64,000 nt of DNA, taken from assembly GCA_028583415.1 (NCBI GenBank), contig CM053274.1, positions 92,288,549-92,352,548 on the forward strand, written 5' to 3'. Source of the stretch: Protea cynaroides. Taxonomy: Eukaryota; Streptophyta; Magnoliopsida; Proteales; Proteaceae. Position numbers and translations under genes: made by a program. Below the pieces are notes generated by a model. It was not told where the DNA came from. It saw nothing but the letters and a program-made list of their open reading frames with translations, and made no database searches. Shown piece by piece: positions 1 through 13,068 of this stretch. Within the stretch, counting starts at the first letter, position 1, and every line of letters starts with the position of its first letter.

Positions 1-2880
1 CGGTCACAGTCTCGGTCGTGGTCGTGAAACACACAAATAGTTTGTTTTTTTGGTGCTTCTCTGATCACTACCATCCAATATGTATGAAATGATCTTAAGA
101 TTGATTCTGGCCGTCCGATAGCACCCTGTGGGCCCATATAGAGAAATGGTCAACTTTACGAAATTCCAAAATTTGTTACTTGTGGGAGAAATTAGTTTAT
201 GTTACAAGTTTCATTAGAATGGTCAATAATCAAGATCAGGTTCAAGTGCTTGGAATCGGATAGAGATCGGATTGGCCCAGATCGGATCGGACGATAGAAT
301 CGGCTTCTATTGACTTTGATTTTGATTCCAATTCTATTACAATGGGCAAAATCGGGATCCTATAACAATTCCTGAAACCTTCAACGAAGGTTTTTTCTAG
401 TGTTCTCACATGAATCTGATTCAAACTCAATAGGTAAAACTTGTTCCTGTAAACGACAACAGACGAGCACGAGAGTAGTCAGATTTGAGGTATGAGAGGT
501 ACACTCTGATGCTTAAGTAAAAAATCGCTCACCTACCACTTTAAATAGTAAAACTATGTGGGTCCTATGCACTTTTGTAGGTGCTTCTATAATAGGGTCC
601 CAAAATTCTTGAGATCGGTTTTCGCATAGATCTTGGTCTGCTTTGTCAAATATACCTTAGTCTTCGGTTAAAGTCGGATATGCCCTTGGTTATCGATGCA
701 TGAACTGCCACATGTAGTCTTCTTAATGGGCAGTGATATTTGAGCAGATTACCTAGTTTCCAAGAAATAGTGTAATATCAGATAGTGTTGACCAGGTCTC
801 CTATGTATTGAAATTTTCTAGTCTGTACTGCAAGGAACGAAGGTGGTGCTTTGGTCATGTATTTAGTTTTAACTATAAAAATAAATAAATAAATAAATTA
901 AAAAATAGCAGATGTCTCAGTGGTAAGTATTGACTATTGGATCTTATAAAAAAAATGTATCAACTTATTGGATTATTGAATATAAATTTTTAGTATTTTG
1001 CTCTCGTATGTCGTACACAGATTTCTTCTATTTATAAAAAGAAAATTAAAATTGAATTGATAATATTTAATTCTAGATGTACAACTGTAAATATAAACTT
1101 TTGCTTTATTTGAAAGATTCTGATATTTTTTTGAAAATTTGTTTTTCTTAGAAAAATCTTAAAAAAAAAATAAAAAATTATAACATTCTCATTGCTTCTT
1201 AAAAATTTATTTTAGATTTGATTTGCTTTTTTAATCTAAGGAAGAATCTTGTCTCTTTCTCTTCTTTTTTCCAGTAATTCAATATGTTTCTTTTTTTAAT
1301 TTTTTATAAAGCCACTTTTTCTGAAACATTTCATTGGATGAAATAATAGAAATATATATCCATTTTAATTATTTCTATTGGTTTATAATATGATGGGATC
1401 CATTTTTGATTAGTTGGTCACTTAATTTGCAATATTATTATATTTAAAAATAGGGTTGTGATTTTCTATCCGACTGCATGGTTTCTGTATCGTTAAGATC
1501 TTTCGGATCCATATCGAGAAATGATCAAATATAGAGAATTCCAAACTTTGTTACATGCTAACACATGCACAAGGAGATTGTTGCAGTTGGAACCTTCAAC
1601 CACCCCTTCTACTGTTTATCAACAACAGAATCCCTTACAATTTTGCATAGTTCTAGCTAGAACTCAATATTGGATTAAGTGTTTGATTGATCTAGATTCT
1701 ATACATGGATTTTGAAGCTGGATTTTGGATATGTTGTTCTAATATAAGTTTAGTTTATTTTATAAAAAGAATGAGGTCATTTGGATTCGGCAAGAGGGCC
1801 GAGAGATATTAGGTCTATAAGGCATCGTGCAAGGACTAAGACTAGTTTTGTAAGTTTGATTTGAGGTGGGTGCCTTTTTCATAGGACTACTCTTATTAGA
1901 ATGTCAAGATTTTTGGTCCAAATGTTTCATGTCAAGTCCATTTTCATATGGGACATATCTGAGGTCATTTGATTTTGAGATCGATTCCAATAGGAAATGT
2001 TTTCCTAATGCTGCAGCGTGAATCCAAACCGAACTCTTAAGGTGGGGCATATTCCTAGCTTATAGATGATAATAAATAAGTACAAAAGTGATTAGACTCG
2101 AGGTCTCTATGATACAATCCAGAAATTCCTAAGGTCGGTTTCCCCAGATCTTGATCAGCACATGGACTGGCAGGTTTTCTTACATCATCTAGTTTCCAAG
2201 TAATGGTGGAAGTCAAGTACTGTTGATCAGGTCTCATAACTACGTTTCTGTTTCTTTTTTCTATTCTATGGAAATAAAAACAGATGTCAGTAATGACTAT
2301 GGACTACTGACTTTTAAAAGTGTTTTGTCTTACACGGAAATTTCTTCCATCGTGGCCTCATGGGTTCGTTTTATAAAGAGTCTATTGAACACTTGGAAGT
2401 TGGGTTGATAATATTTAATATGAGTGGTACAACTGTAAATATAAACTTTATATTTTTTTTATAAAGCCACGTTTTTTTATTGGACATTTCATTTTATAAA
2501 ATAATAGAAATAAATGTGTGGTATCATATGGCTTACAATATATATATTTTTTTGGTAGAAAAATGGCTTATAATATGATGGGTCCATTTTGATGAAGGGG
2601 TACGACCTTCATTGTTCTCTTAGATTGTAATCTTATTATATTTAAAAATATGGTTGAGACATTTTGTCCGACTGAATGGATTCTGCAGTTCTGATATAAG
2701 TCTAATGAGAGGATAAACACAAGTTCTCAAGCGGAGAGATAGAGATGTCATTACACTAAACATGTGAGAGGGTGCAAGAAAACATAGTTGGGTAGAAAAT
2801 TTTTTCAATTAAAAATAGTTATTTTTCAAAAGAGTTGTTGAAAGCTTGTTTTGCAAATTAACATGCCCAAAACTATCTAT
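1..2880. repeat. Gene-free region with an old direct duplication (about 590-1490 and 2095-2690)
   Basis: No coding region I can support. Two stretches resemble each other in the same order: the segment around 600-1000 (ending in an 'accaggtctc' motif near 790) recurs at 2100-2300. The segment around 1300-1490 ('ataaagccac', 'tataatatgatggg', 'tatttaaaaatagggttg') recurs at 2455-2690. They are diverged and AT-rich. A short motif with 'catatcgagaaatg..caaa' at 1511 also recurs near 135, 9597 and 28190, so it is a dispersed repeat. Confidence 0.5.
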
Positions 2881-3790
2881 CAGTCAACCCAGTTAATGTG
2901 TAAAATTTGAGTACAAATAGAGGCATGCTCTATTCCACACGGCAAAACTCATGGTTAAAGCTTCTCTAAAAAGTTATAGGGGAAAAGGTTCGGAACAACG
3001 AGGTGGAATTATGATAGATAGCTACTCCTCTTTGTCTCTCTCCTCCCCTACTCACTATTGATAGAGTCTTTAAGTTTTAGTCTATGATAGAATCCGTCAA
3101 CCCAGTTAATGTGTAAAATTTAAATACAAATATAGGCATGATACTTTAAAATTCATGGTCAAAGCTTGCCTAAAATGTTAATAAAAGAAAAGGTTATGAA
3201 CGACGGGTTGGAGCAGTGGTAGTCACCCCTTATGTGGTAACATATTTTGTTTCTAAATTTTAGCCTATGGTAGAATCCATCAACCTTATTAATGTATAAA
3301 ATTTGAGTACAAATAGAGGCATGCGGTCTTTCACATGACAAAACTCATGGTCAAAGCTTGCCTAAAAAGTTATAGGGGAAAAGGTTGGGTTGGAAGTTGG
3401 AACAATAACAACTACCCCTCAAGTGGTAACATATTTTGTTTTAAATTTTAGCCTATGGTAGAATACGTCAACCCTGTTAATTTGTAAAATTTGAGTACAA
3501 ATAGAGTATGCGCTATTCCACACGGAAAAACTCATAGTCAAAGCTTGCCTAAAAGGGTATAAGGGAAATGTGGTTTTGAACAACGGGTTGGAGCAATGAC
3601 AAATACCCCTCACGTGATGACAAATTTTGTCTATAAATTTTAGTCTATGCTAGAATCCGTCAACCATGTTAATGTGTAAAATTTGAGTACAAATAGAGTC
3701 ATGAGCTATTCCACATAACAAACTCATGGTCGAAGCTTGCTTAAAAAGTCATAGGATAAAAAGGTTTAATTTGAATGGATTGGAGCTACG
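2881..3790. repeat. Tandem array, five copies of a ~185-215-bp unit
   Basis: Each unit carries 'gtcaaccc.gttaatgtgtaaaatttgagtacaaatag'-like sequence, then 'aactcatggtcaaagcttgcc' and 'ggttggagcaat' blocks. Unit starts fall near 2883, 3096, 3280, 3468 and 3660, so periods are about 213, 184, 188 and 192 bp. A much weaker sixth copy may lie near 4072. No coding frame is conserved between units. It looks like a short satellite-like array. Confidence 0.75.
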
Positions 3791-3792
3791 AT

Positions 3793-3794
<2 letters not shown>

Positions 3795-3827
<33 letters not shown>
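3795..3827. repeat. (CT)n microsatellite
   Basis: Uninterrupted CT dinucleotide run directly after the fifth ~190-bp tandem unit. Confidence 0.95.
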
Positions 3828-3829
<2 letters not shown>

Positions 3830-3830
<1 letters not shown>

Positions 3831-6800
3831 CCTTGCCACCTATTGATGGAATCATTGTCGTCCGCTTTCCATGGTGGGTGCAGGCTATAGCGCTGCTTAG
3901 GGAACCATATCCAAAGTTAAAATAGGATAGAAAGAGTGCATGACAGTTCACCTATTCAAAATGGGAAAATGTTTCCAAAACAATTCATTCTGATAAGCTG
4001 CTAGAAAGACCGGCCTATCTATTTAAAACATTGGACGGGACTCAAATTTTGCGAATGGATAGATCTTCAAGACCCTGCCAATGTATCAAATTTTAGTCTG
4101 AATAAAATTTGCCAAGTGGCAAAATATAACTAAGGACTACAATAGGAGTATGGGATCATACAACAACTGAGAGAAAACCTGAAGCATAGGCATAAATGGG
4201 AGGATATCTAATTGAATTTGATCTTAAAGTTTGACATGAGGCTAATAATTTAAACTTTGACATACCTATCCAACAGTGGTGAAAGTCTAATATAAGGTGG
4301 GACATGTGGTTTGAGTTGATCCTTTCAAACTTGACTTATGGCCAATTAAGATGATGAAAATTAAAAAAAAAATATTTTATTTTGACATTACATGCTCTCC
4401 AAAGTGAACAATACCTTGATTTATTCGTCACCATTATCTTTGAATCTTTCAACCAACACAAACTACAATAGACTAGTTCAAATACGTTTGGCAAATTGGT
4501 CTTGAACACTCTCTCATCTAAGCATGGACAGAGGACAGAGGGGTTTTCTATCTCACATCCAACCATGGATGGAGGGAAGTTTTTTCTCATTTCATGTTAA
4601 ATAAGTCCAACTGTAGTTGTCATGAAAGGCCAATTTGTATATGAAGGCATGCATCCAAGGTCTTAGACTTGATCAATATTCAATAATTCCCAACAATATT
4701 CCACACTTGTAAATAAAACGGAAAAAGATCTTCTCCAGTCGAGATTGAACGGGCTGGAGGAGCTATTCAACGGGAGAGGATCAGGTTCACACAAAATGAC
4801 ATTGTAAGTCATATAAGAAAAAACAAATAGAGATGGACAGTTGGTTGATAGTTTGTTCAGTAAATTTTAAAATGATAAGGTTATTATTATTTTTTTAATT
4901 TGAAGGTTGGTTGTTGTTTCAACTTGAGTTATAATTTTTTAATTAATATTTGAGAACTAGATTATTTTATTTCCAATTCTTTTTCTTTTTACCTAAGTCT
5001 TAAAACGAGATCAACTACTTAAACATGTTTTTTTATTTTAAAAAAATTCAAAACGATATAACCCATGCAGAATTCATATAAAGGGTTACTTCCAATAGAT
5101 TGTTTTTACTCAATCTTGTTATAAATATATTCATTCAATTAAGAAAAGTAGAAAACCCCTTTATTAATTAAAAACTTCTGAAACATTCAAGCTGTATTTT
5201 ATTATTAAATTTAATTTTCTAGGCTTCTTTTTGCTTTTATGCCCACCCGAAGCACATGCCAACTAGATGGTTTAAAATATTTGGTTGAGGTTACTTTGAG
5301 TAAGCAAACCGGAAGGAAGCCCTACAATTACTTTATTCTTGCATTTGAATAACGATATATTGGATGTAGATGGATACGGATTGAATTCGAATTCTTACAA
5401 TTACTCTAGAAGGAAGCTTTAAAATTACTCTAAAAGGAAGTCTTAAAATTACTCTAAAAGGATAAATATGTAAATTAAAATTGAATTTTCAATTATTCGT
5501 TTACATTCTTAGATGATCAAGGATGATGCTCTCACATTTCTTTTACTGGTACTTACCTAAAACCTATTTTAAATTCCCTCTTGACAATTCCAAATTCAGG
5601 AAATCAAACCAACCTGACTATGATTTAAATAAAACTAATCTAAGAAGTCTGAACAATATAACTACTTTGCACCTTTTCAGATTTGATATGAATGCAATGC
5701 AATAAAATTTTTGTTACCCACAAAGACATTCTAGTCTATAACATTTAATTATGAAATCTGAAGTAATATTTCTTTGTTGATTGGTTTGAAGAAAGTTCTC
5801 CGGGCAAGCTTTGATTCTATCACATAGTAGCTCAGATGGGGCTGTAATTTTGTAGACATATTGACCTTTGTGGTTTATTATTGATGCAGCAAGATCACTT
5901 TAATTAGAGTTGGCCAAGTAACAAAATCAAGTATTGAAAAAGTAAGGATCAAGGCGAGAGTGCACACCACAACATGGATAGTTGATAAATATATATAAGG
6001 ATGCATGGATATATATGGAATTTTTTTTTATGGGCGTCAGTTCAGACCATAGTTAGGTAAAACGCAAATCTAAAGACCATAGTTAATTACAACGCGTCTA
6101 CTCCTACCAATGATCGAGCAAACCTTAAACTCATTCTCTTCATTGTCATCATTGTCTAATTGCATGCCCAACTTCTCCTGCAACCCCAAGCTAGAGGAAA
6201 ATAAAGTGAAGAAGTTCCACTAATTTCCAAAAAGAGCCTGCAAGTTGGTGGGGAGAGGGGGAAGGGAGGGAGGGGAGGAAAGAGTCTGCAAATTATTCTA
6301 GAGATTGCTTGATAGTTTAATGAAAATAATGAGTTGGAAGGAAGAATCTAGAACTTATAATAGAAGCAAAAAAGAGATCCCTAGAAGTGAAAGAAAGAAT
6401 CCACAAAGTATAGAGATGTGAGAAAAATGGTCATATATATATATATATATATAATAGGATTCTGACACCATATATGCTCACCTCTTATTATAAAGTTGTA
6501 AATCTTGATCCAATGACTATAGAGAGTCATGGCCATATGGTAATCTACAATTGTAAATCTGGAAGGAAAAGGCAAGGGGATTCATGTACTGTATATTATT
6601 GAGTTGTTAATTTTGATCTGTCTTCAATTTTTATATAATGTTTGGATTTTAGATTTTAGATTTTAGATTTTAGAATAGACATGGATACTAATATATGAGA
6701 AAAAGATCAGACTCTCTAAGTGCGAGTATTCAATATTCCCACTACTTCTTAAATTCTTACATTTTCTTCATATTTCTTATTTTTTCTGTGTCTCGTTATT

Positions 6801-7550
6801 TTTTATTTTTTTATTTTATGGACCCTTATTGGCTATACAATGTTTCCTATATTGTAGTAAAATAGATTCAATATAAGGTTGAGACTTATATAATGGCCTA
6901 ATTTTAAATAACTTAAAATACTAACAATCAAATCAAAATACATACAATATATCAGAATTGTGAACAACTTACAGGTAAGCGCTAATACCACTTGTAAATA
7001 GAATTGGATGGGGTTGAGTCGTACTATCGGTCACTATCTATAAGATTGTATTCATCCCTATTAGTACAAAGGGTTCTCGTGAATAAATCTTCAAGATGAA
7101 ACAATCCTCTGTTGGCTCTTCCATTTATGTTGCATCAAAAAACTAGGTTACGTCAGCAATTCAACGATTGTGATAAACACTCTTCAAATACAACGATAAA
7201 AAAAAAGTGATACGTTTACGCAACTAATAGAGAAATGGGCTACACTTCTTTTCTATATATAAAAGAGAAGAAGAGATACCACCAAAGGTTCTCTCCAAAA
7301 GATAAGTCACTAAGTCAAGTCCTTCCCACAAGACATGTTTGGATGACCAACAGACATGGTCATTTAGATACCGAATAAAAAAAGACACATTTCTTCAACA
7401 AATAAAAAACTGGTCAAATAATATTTTGAATCTCTAATTTTAAAATAAATTAAAACTCCAATGCATATCCCCTATTGGTGTGGCGTGAAAGAAATTGATA
7501 GAGGGAAAAAGAGTGAGTTATATGCCCTTTTTGGGATCTTTTTTTTTTTT
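3830..7550. other. AT-rich intergenic sequence, no gene seen
   Basis: Only short open frames without recognisable domains occur on either strand. Homopolymer tracts and a short (TA)n run at about 6432-6452 are the only structured elements noted. Confidence 0.5.
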
Positions 7551-7789
7551 GGTTCCATTTGTTTTGACGTAAAATTTTACTGTAAAATGTTACGTATAAT
7601 ATTTTATAAGTAAATAAAAAAATTTAATACTTATTTTCAATAGGTAAAAGAAATATGAAGTTCTCTTTCCTCTCCCTTAGAGATCATTATATTTTATCTC
7701 TTGAAAACAAACATTGAAAACCAAAATTAAATATAAAATATTACACAATAAAATTTTACATAAAAAAAAACAGAACCAAAACAAATTTT
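7551..7789. mobile_element. Degenerate MITE of the TGCTCCATTTGTTT family
   Basis: The left end reads 'ttccatttgttttgacgtaa' and the right end is its rough inverted counterpart ('aaattttacat..aaaacaaat'). The interior contains the same 'attatattttatctcttgaa' block as the better-preserved copy at 53188-53413. No target duplication is clear. Confidence 0.5.
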
Positions 7790-9007
7790 TTAGATTAGCA
7801 AGTTAATAATTTCACTGTATGAAGGGAATTTTCCATCTCTTTTATTTCTTTCTCTATTTTCCTTATATCGACGACAATATGCTTCTCATGTTTGACATAT
7901 TATCCCCACTACAAGATTTATCTTGTAATTCTTTATTTTTTATTTTTCAAATCTAAAATGGTAATGCACAGAAGTCTAAAGAGGGCTACTTCCAATTGTC
8001 AATCATGTGTCATTACAATTAAATCTATAGTTACCCTATTAAAATTAAAATAAAACATTTTTTATCTAATAAAATCTCACTCAACTCGAAAATATGTATC
8101 TTGCAAAACTAAAATTGAAGGTTAGTTCTTGGTGTTGCAATTGTTTGTGCCGTTTCTAGAAGTCAAAAGATAAATCTAAGCCATTTGTTTTCATGGATCA
8201 TTTCTTCTATCCAAACTATTTGTAATGGCCAGAGTATTGGCAAACATACATAGATGTACACAGAATCCGAGATGCATTCCAGTGAACGTGAGGTCGTATG
8301 ATCGAATTGGACTCTAAAATCTGACATATGACTATCTAGAGTCTAGACCATCTCCTCTTTATCCAACGTATGGACACATCATATGTCCATTTGGTAGAAT
8401 AAGTGTCTTGTGAGGTTTGGAAAAACAATGGACGTTTGTGTCAATACAATTTTGTAATGCAAGGACCAACACTTCAATTAAAACGATGAACTTCCTTTTC
8501 TCTAGTCCTTAGAGATTACTATATTTTATCTCTTGGAAATAAATATTGAAAAAAAAATGTGGCATGTAAAATATTACTAGGTATAAAATTTTCATGTAAA
8601 ATTTTACGTCAAAACAAACAAAATAAGGAAATCAAACCGTTATAGATAATATGATTTGGTTGAACTTAAGCTGCCAACTCCATAGTCCATACTTGCTTCT
8701 AGGTGTTTTTGCCAGTTTAGATCCTTTCCCGTCACTGGAAGGATTCCAGCCCTAATCTAGTGGTTGGAGGTCCACCTAGTACACATATCAATACATCGGT
8801 ATATGTGTGGGTGAATTTCGGCCGTTACATCACAATTGGAGGGACTGGACAACAGGTGAGGATTTTTTTTTTTCTTTTTTTTTTTTCTGTTTTCGCATTA
8901 ATAATCGGACATTTCTAATCTATAACATCAACTATTGGATGTCCATATATAAAAGGAAAAATTAAAAACCCATAAAATAGAAACAGTTTCAACTCATTTG
9001 ACAAATT
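7790..9007. other. AT-rich intergenic sequence with a partial MITE at about 8485-8622
   Basis: No gene seen. The segment at 8485-8622 matches the right half of the MITE family at 7551 and 53188 ('actatattttatctcttgga', then 'ttttacgtcaaaacaaa'). The remainder is unassigned. Confidence 0.45.
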
Positions 9008-9330
9008 ATTTAGTCTAACTAGGTAATTAAATGAAATTTCTCAGAAAAGACAAACAATTGGGTTAGGAATTTGGAGATTTCCGTTTTATGCAATGCTAGG
9101 CCTGTATAAGAAACGGTTGAGCTGGTGGAAAATTGAGGTTGAACTGGAGAGTACCGGCTCCTATAGTATGGCCAAAAACTATTTGGTAAGTTAAAAACTT
9201 GACCTTAACAAAACAGAAATAGCAACCCTAAGTTGTGTTGGTTTGGAAAGAATTGAATTCAAAAGAAGAAGAAAATAAAATATTCTTTCCAAAATTGGAA
9301 TTTTGAGAAGAAAGAAAAGTAACCTTTGTT

Positions 9331-9428
9331 AGTGGCATGGCTTTCATTTTTACTGATTGGATTCTTGTAGTTGCGCAGTAGTATCCGGCTGTTGAGAGTG
9401 CATCTGCAGATGCATCGATGCATTCCAA
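9331..9428 (-). pseudogene. Decayed copy of the small exon found at 27892-27976
   Basis: On the minus strand this matches the exon at 27892-27976: both carry 'atccagtcagtaaaaatgaa' and 'gcatctgcagatgcactctc'. Here the reading frame is disrupted relative to the other copy, which reads QQLDAAAKAVEQQEIQSVK, and the downstream acidic exon is absent. It appears to be a leftover from segmental duplication. Confidence 0.5.
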
Positions 9429-10249
9429 CTGGTTGAATGTGTCTTAATCAAATCAGGTTATTAGGAAGCTGCATGCCCTTCACCGGAGTTTGATAAAAAC
9501 TAGGTTATCATTTGTGATCATGGTTCAAGTAATCAATATCGGATCGATTGGATCAGTTGATTCGAATGGGTTTTAGACATGGCCGATCCCAATTCCATAT
9601 CGAGAAATGCTCAAATTTACAAAATTCCAAAATTTGTTACACGCTTACTTGGACAAGTAGACTTCTACAATGTAAGATTTAAGGTATAAGATTTAAGTCC
9701 CAATTTTGCCATTCAACAGCAACAGGTACAACCCAGCCCACATAGCCCTCGAAAGGTCCTACAGTAATCTCCTCCCCTTTCCCCAAAGAAGAGATAAAAA
9801 TCATGGAAGCATCGAAACCATGTAATATTAGTAATCCTAAATCATGCCTTTATACACATCCTGTAGAAAAGCCCATAGGAAATCATAGAATCCATTAAAA
9901 GAAAAGGATAAAAAGCAATGGACCAAAAGATACTTGTTTAACATATACAGGTTGTTATTGTAAGAGAATTAGTCCACTTAATTTGGACTCATTTTTCTTT
10001 TCAGTTACAATAAATAATGTAAGTAATTGGTTAATCAGGCTCATTACTGATTTACTTTATTTTTTTATGTTTGTAGTGGGTTTAATTGTAAAGACTTGTT
10101 ACCAATATGTTTTAAGTAGATTAAGAATTGATTTTGTTGATCAAATGTCATTATCTAGTTTTTTTTTTTTTTTTTTTGGTTAAAAATTAAATTATATTAA
10201 AAGAAAAATAATGATAATACAAAATCCCTATTTGGATGTAGAACCTCCA

Positions 10250-10767
10250 CCTTCGTCATTGCCATTAACAGAGACCATTCAGGGAAACAACTAAGCAAAC
10301 CTATATCGATGTCTGTGGGAAGCATCCGACACGACCTCCCTTGCCACAAAATCCAGACACATTACCCAAGAATTGGACACTTTTGCATGGACAGCTTTCT
10401 TTGCCATTGCATTAGCAGCCACACAATTAATTTTTCAAAAACAATAAATGATCCTAATTTGACAATGAGCAAGTGTAGCTTGCATGACTCTTCAGTCTTG
10501 AAAGAGAAACCAAGGAAGGTTACCCAATAATAGAGAAGCAATCATTGCAGATGAGTCGGATTCCAACCATAAATTTGAAAATCCAAGAGAAAGAGCAATC
10601 TCCAATCCTCTCAATGCACTTAGAAGTTCTGCTACATAACAAGTAGTTATTCCAACATATTCAGCGTAAGCATGTAAAACCAAACTTTTGTGAGATCGAA
10701 TAACACCACCTTCACCTGATTTTCTTGGGTTGCCCATATTACATCCATCAGAATTGATTATACCCAA
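10250..10767 (-). pseudogene. RNase H-like (RVT_3) domain remnant of a LINE-type element
   Basis: The minus strand begins with an INSDGCNMGNPRKSGEGGVIR stretch, then AELLSALRGLEIALSLGF and WLESDSSAMI. This is the pattern of the plant RNase H/RVT_3 domain: catalytic D in the SDG motif, E in AEL, D in ESDS. After a frame break the tail NCVAANAMAKKA follows, matching the usual N-x-x-AD-x-LA ending. The 5' side is cut off by a poly(T)/poly(A) tract at about 10758-10792. A duplicate lies at 28850-29352. It is a dead transposon fragment, not a host gene. Confidence 0.7.
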
Positions 10768-10883
10768 AAAAAATAAAAAAAAAAAAAAAAAGGAAATAAG
10801 AAAAAAAAGAATCCTAAATGATTTTTTTTTACTCTTTTTTATTTTCTATAAATACAGTGGTAGAAAGAAAGATTATTTACACA

Positions 10884-10916
10884 TTCTCTCACTCTCTCTC
10901 ACACACACACACACAT
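10884..10916. repeat. Compound (CT)n/(CA)n microsatellite
   Basis: Short CT then CA dinucleotide runs. The duplicated position at about 29479-29510 carries a similar but different-length compound repeat. Confidence 0.85.
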
Positions 10917-12174
10917 TTATATTTTGTTACAATACTTTAGGGCTCGAGAAGCTCAATTTTAATGCTTAGTCAATGAGGTGCATTATAAATGTGAAATTCA
11001 AGTGACTCTTAAAACAAATTTAACCACCTCCCCTCACCTAAAGTCCAGACTCTAGTTCCAGTTCCAAGGTTCCAAATGCATATCGCAGAATGTTGAATTA
11101 GCTCCATAGAATTCCTGTACTTCGAATTCAACTACTTTCTACCAAAAAAAAAAAGAGAAAAAAAAATTCTAACTACTGGAAGAATCCTTGGTCAAACTTT
11201 CAAAATATCAAAGCAATGGATAAAAATAATGTAAGATATTTTATTTACCCAAATAAATTGTGACAGTTTTTGTCATTAGTAACCCACAAACAAAATTGCT
11301 AATTGGTGCAGCTGTCTTGTTACGTGGAAAGAGTTTTTGTGGCTGGCAATCTACAAACAAAGTTGCTAATTAGTGTAGTTGTCTCGTTATGTGGAAAGTA
11401 ATGTAGTAATTCAGATAACTTGATGTCAAAATGGTCTAACTATCACATGTTAAATTTCAGAGTCAAATTCAAACATTTATCTTCTCGCTTACTGTAATAA
11501 ATATTCATGCACCCCTCATGTGCACCCATTAAAAATATTGTAATAATGTGAATGATATTAATCTAAACACTGTTACATATACATCCAGATAAATTAAAAA
11601 AATTCTGAAGTCCAAGTATTTCAAGAATGATTGCGACTCTTTTCCACAAAATTACATTAGTCATCTAAATATTAACATATGACAGAAAAAAAAAAAAAAA
11701 AAAAAAAAAAAGATAAGGGTGTCACCTATGATTCCAAAAGTATAAGAAGCATCTGAGTGAATTTCTAGAGGTGTTTGGAACCAAAATTCCCGAGAGGAAT
11801 CAGTTCCAATCTTGTAGTAGGACTTGATGTTGTGCTAACAAGTAATAATAAAGAAAAAAGGAATGAGCTTTTGATTTTGTGTAGGCTCAAAAATATTTGT
11901 ATCAAACTGATTAATGTAGTTTCTTACAGAAATATGACGAAGAAAAACAAGCACCTAGAATTATGATTTTCACAGATGTTATAACATGTTCAGCCTTTAA
12001 ACTTTCAAGTCAACTTGTTATTGAATCCTTACAATTTGTAATGCTTCAGAAGGTTAAAAATGTTTACCTTAGTAGTCAATCAACTTCAATAATTGATTAT
12101 CAATAATGAATATCTAATTTGTTATACCTCAATTTTTGAGGGACTAAATCATGGTTAGTTAAAACAGAAATGAT

Positions 12175-12176
12175 AA

Positions 12177-12208
<32 letters not shown>

Positions 12209-12217
12209 GGGGGGGGG
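12175..12217. repeat. Poly(A) tract followed by a 17-base poly(G) tract
   Basis: A long A run is immediately followed by 17 G residues. The duplicate at about 30788-30808 has a shorter A run and only five Gs, so the tract has expanded here or carries assembly uncertainty. Confidence 0.9.
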
Positions 12218-12518
12218 ATGAAACGGGTTTTAAATGGAGCAAAACAAGAATGGTATGGTAAAAAAAAGGTCAAACATTCCGAGAATGGTTAAAAAACTTA
12301 AACGGATGGTATGAGTTTTTTAAACGGATTAGACATAATACGGTATGGTGAAAAAAAGAGAGAATATACTCCCATAAATTGAAGAATTGTACCTAAATTA
12401 ATGAAAATAGATGACATTTAAGATGTGTTTAGCTACAAAACAGTGAGGATTATCATCTTCAGTCAAATAGTTAACTAATGTTTTATGACTGTCCAAGACT
12501 CCAAACATGAATCCATAT

Positions 12519-12562
<44 letters not shown>
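12519..12562. repeat. (GA)n microsatellite
   Basis: Uninterrupted GA run. The duplicate position at 31111-31160 has (GATA)n plus (GA)n, so the repeat changed after duplication. Confidence 0.95.
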
Positions 12563-12566
<4 letters not shown>

Positions 12567-13068
12567 GTGGCCTACAATATAAATTTGTTATGATCTATAT
12601 ACAACCCACTTTAACGAGTAATAAAATAATGAGTTTAGAAACAACTATGAGGAAGTAACAGTTTTTAATCCTACATCGGTTACATAAAGAAGGCAATAAA
12701 AATATTAAACGATATGAGATTAATCAACTCATTCCTCAATGAAGATGCAAATTAAAATACGGAATACATGTATTAAACTGTTGAATATGATACGATTGTA
12801 CAGTATGTGTTTAAAACATGTTTTAAGTAACAAAGGATTAAATGCCCCTTGTCTTTTTGTTCCTTTAATATAGATGAAGCCAATGGTAAAATTGGAATGT
12901 GATTTGATGAGGTATTTTAGCCAATTTAAGATCGAAATGGGAGGTTATTGGCATAATGTTATTTTAGATAAAACCATGGTAAACTAAACTAGGCTTGTGT
13001 ATTTTACAATCAATTTTTATCAAAATAGACAGAAAAAGGAAGAGAAGAAGAGAGCGATGCGCTATCTG

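Larger units (their letters stand above)
9008..13068. repeat. Segmental duplication, upstream block of UGT A (partner 27562-31756)
   Basis: Starting at 'aaattatttagtctaactag', this block matches 27562-31756 in the same order and orientation: decayed exon at 9330-9430, antisense RNase H remnant, CT/CA microsatellite, 'gtttttgtcatt' block, GA microsatellite, and the 'gcgatgcgctatc' end point at 13068. Differences are mainly point changes, homopolymer length and small indels, so the duplication is fairly young. It contains no intact gene. A 66-bp tandem pair lies at about 11285-11400. Confidence 0.85.

Noticed and set aside
4336..4590. 84-codon minus-strand frame
   Set aside because: No recognisable motif and no supporting context.
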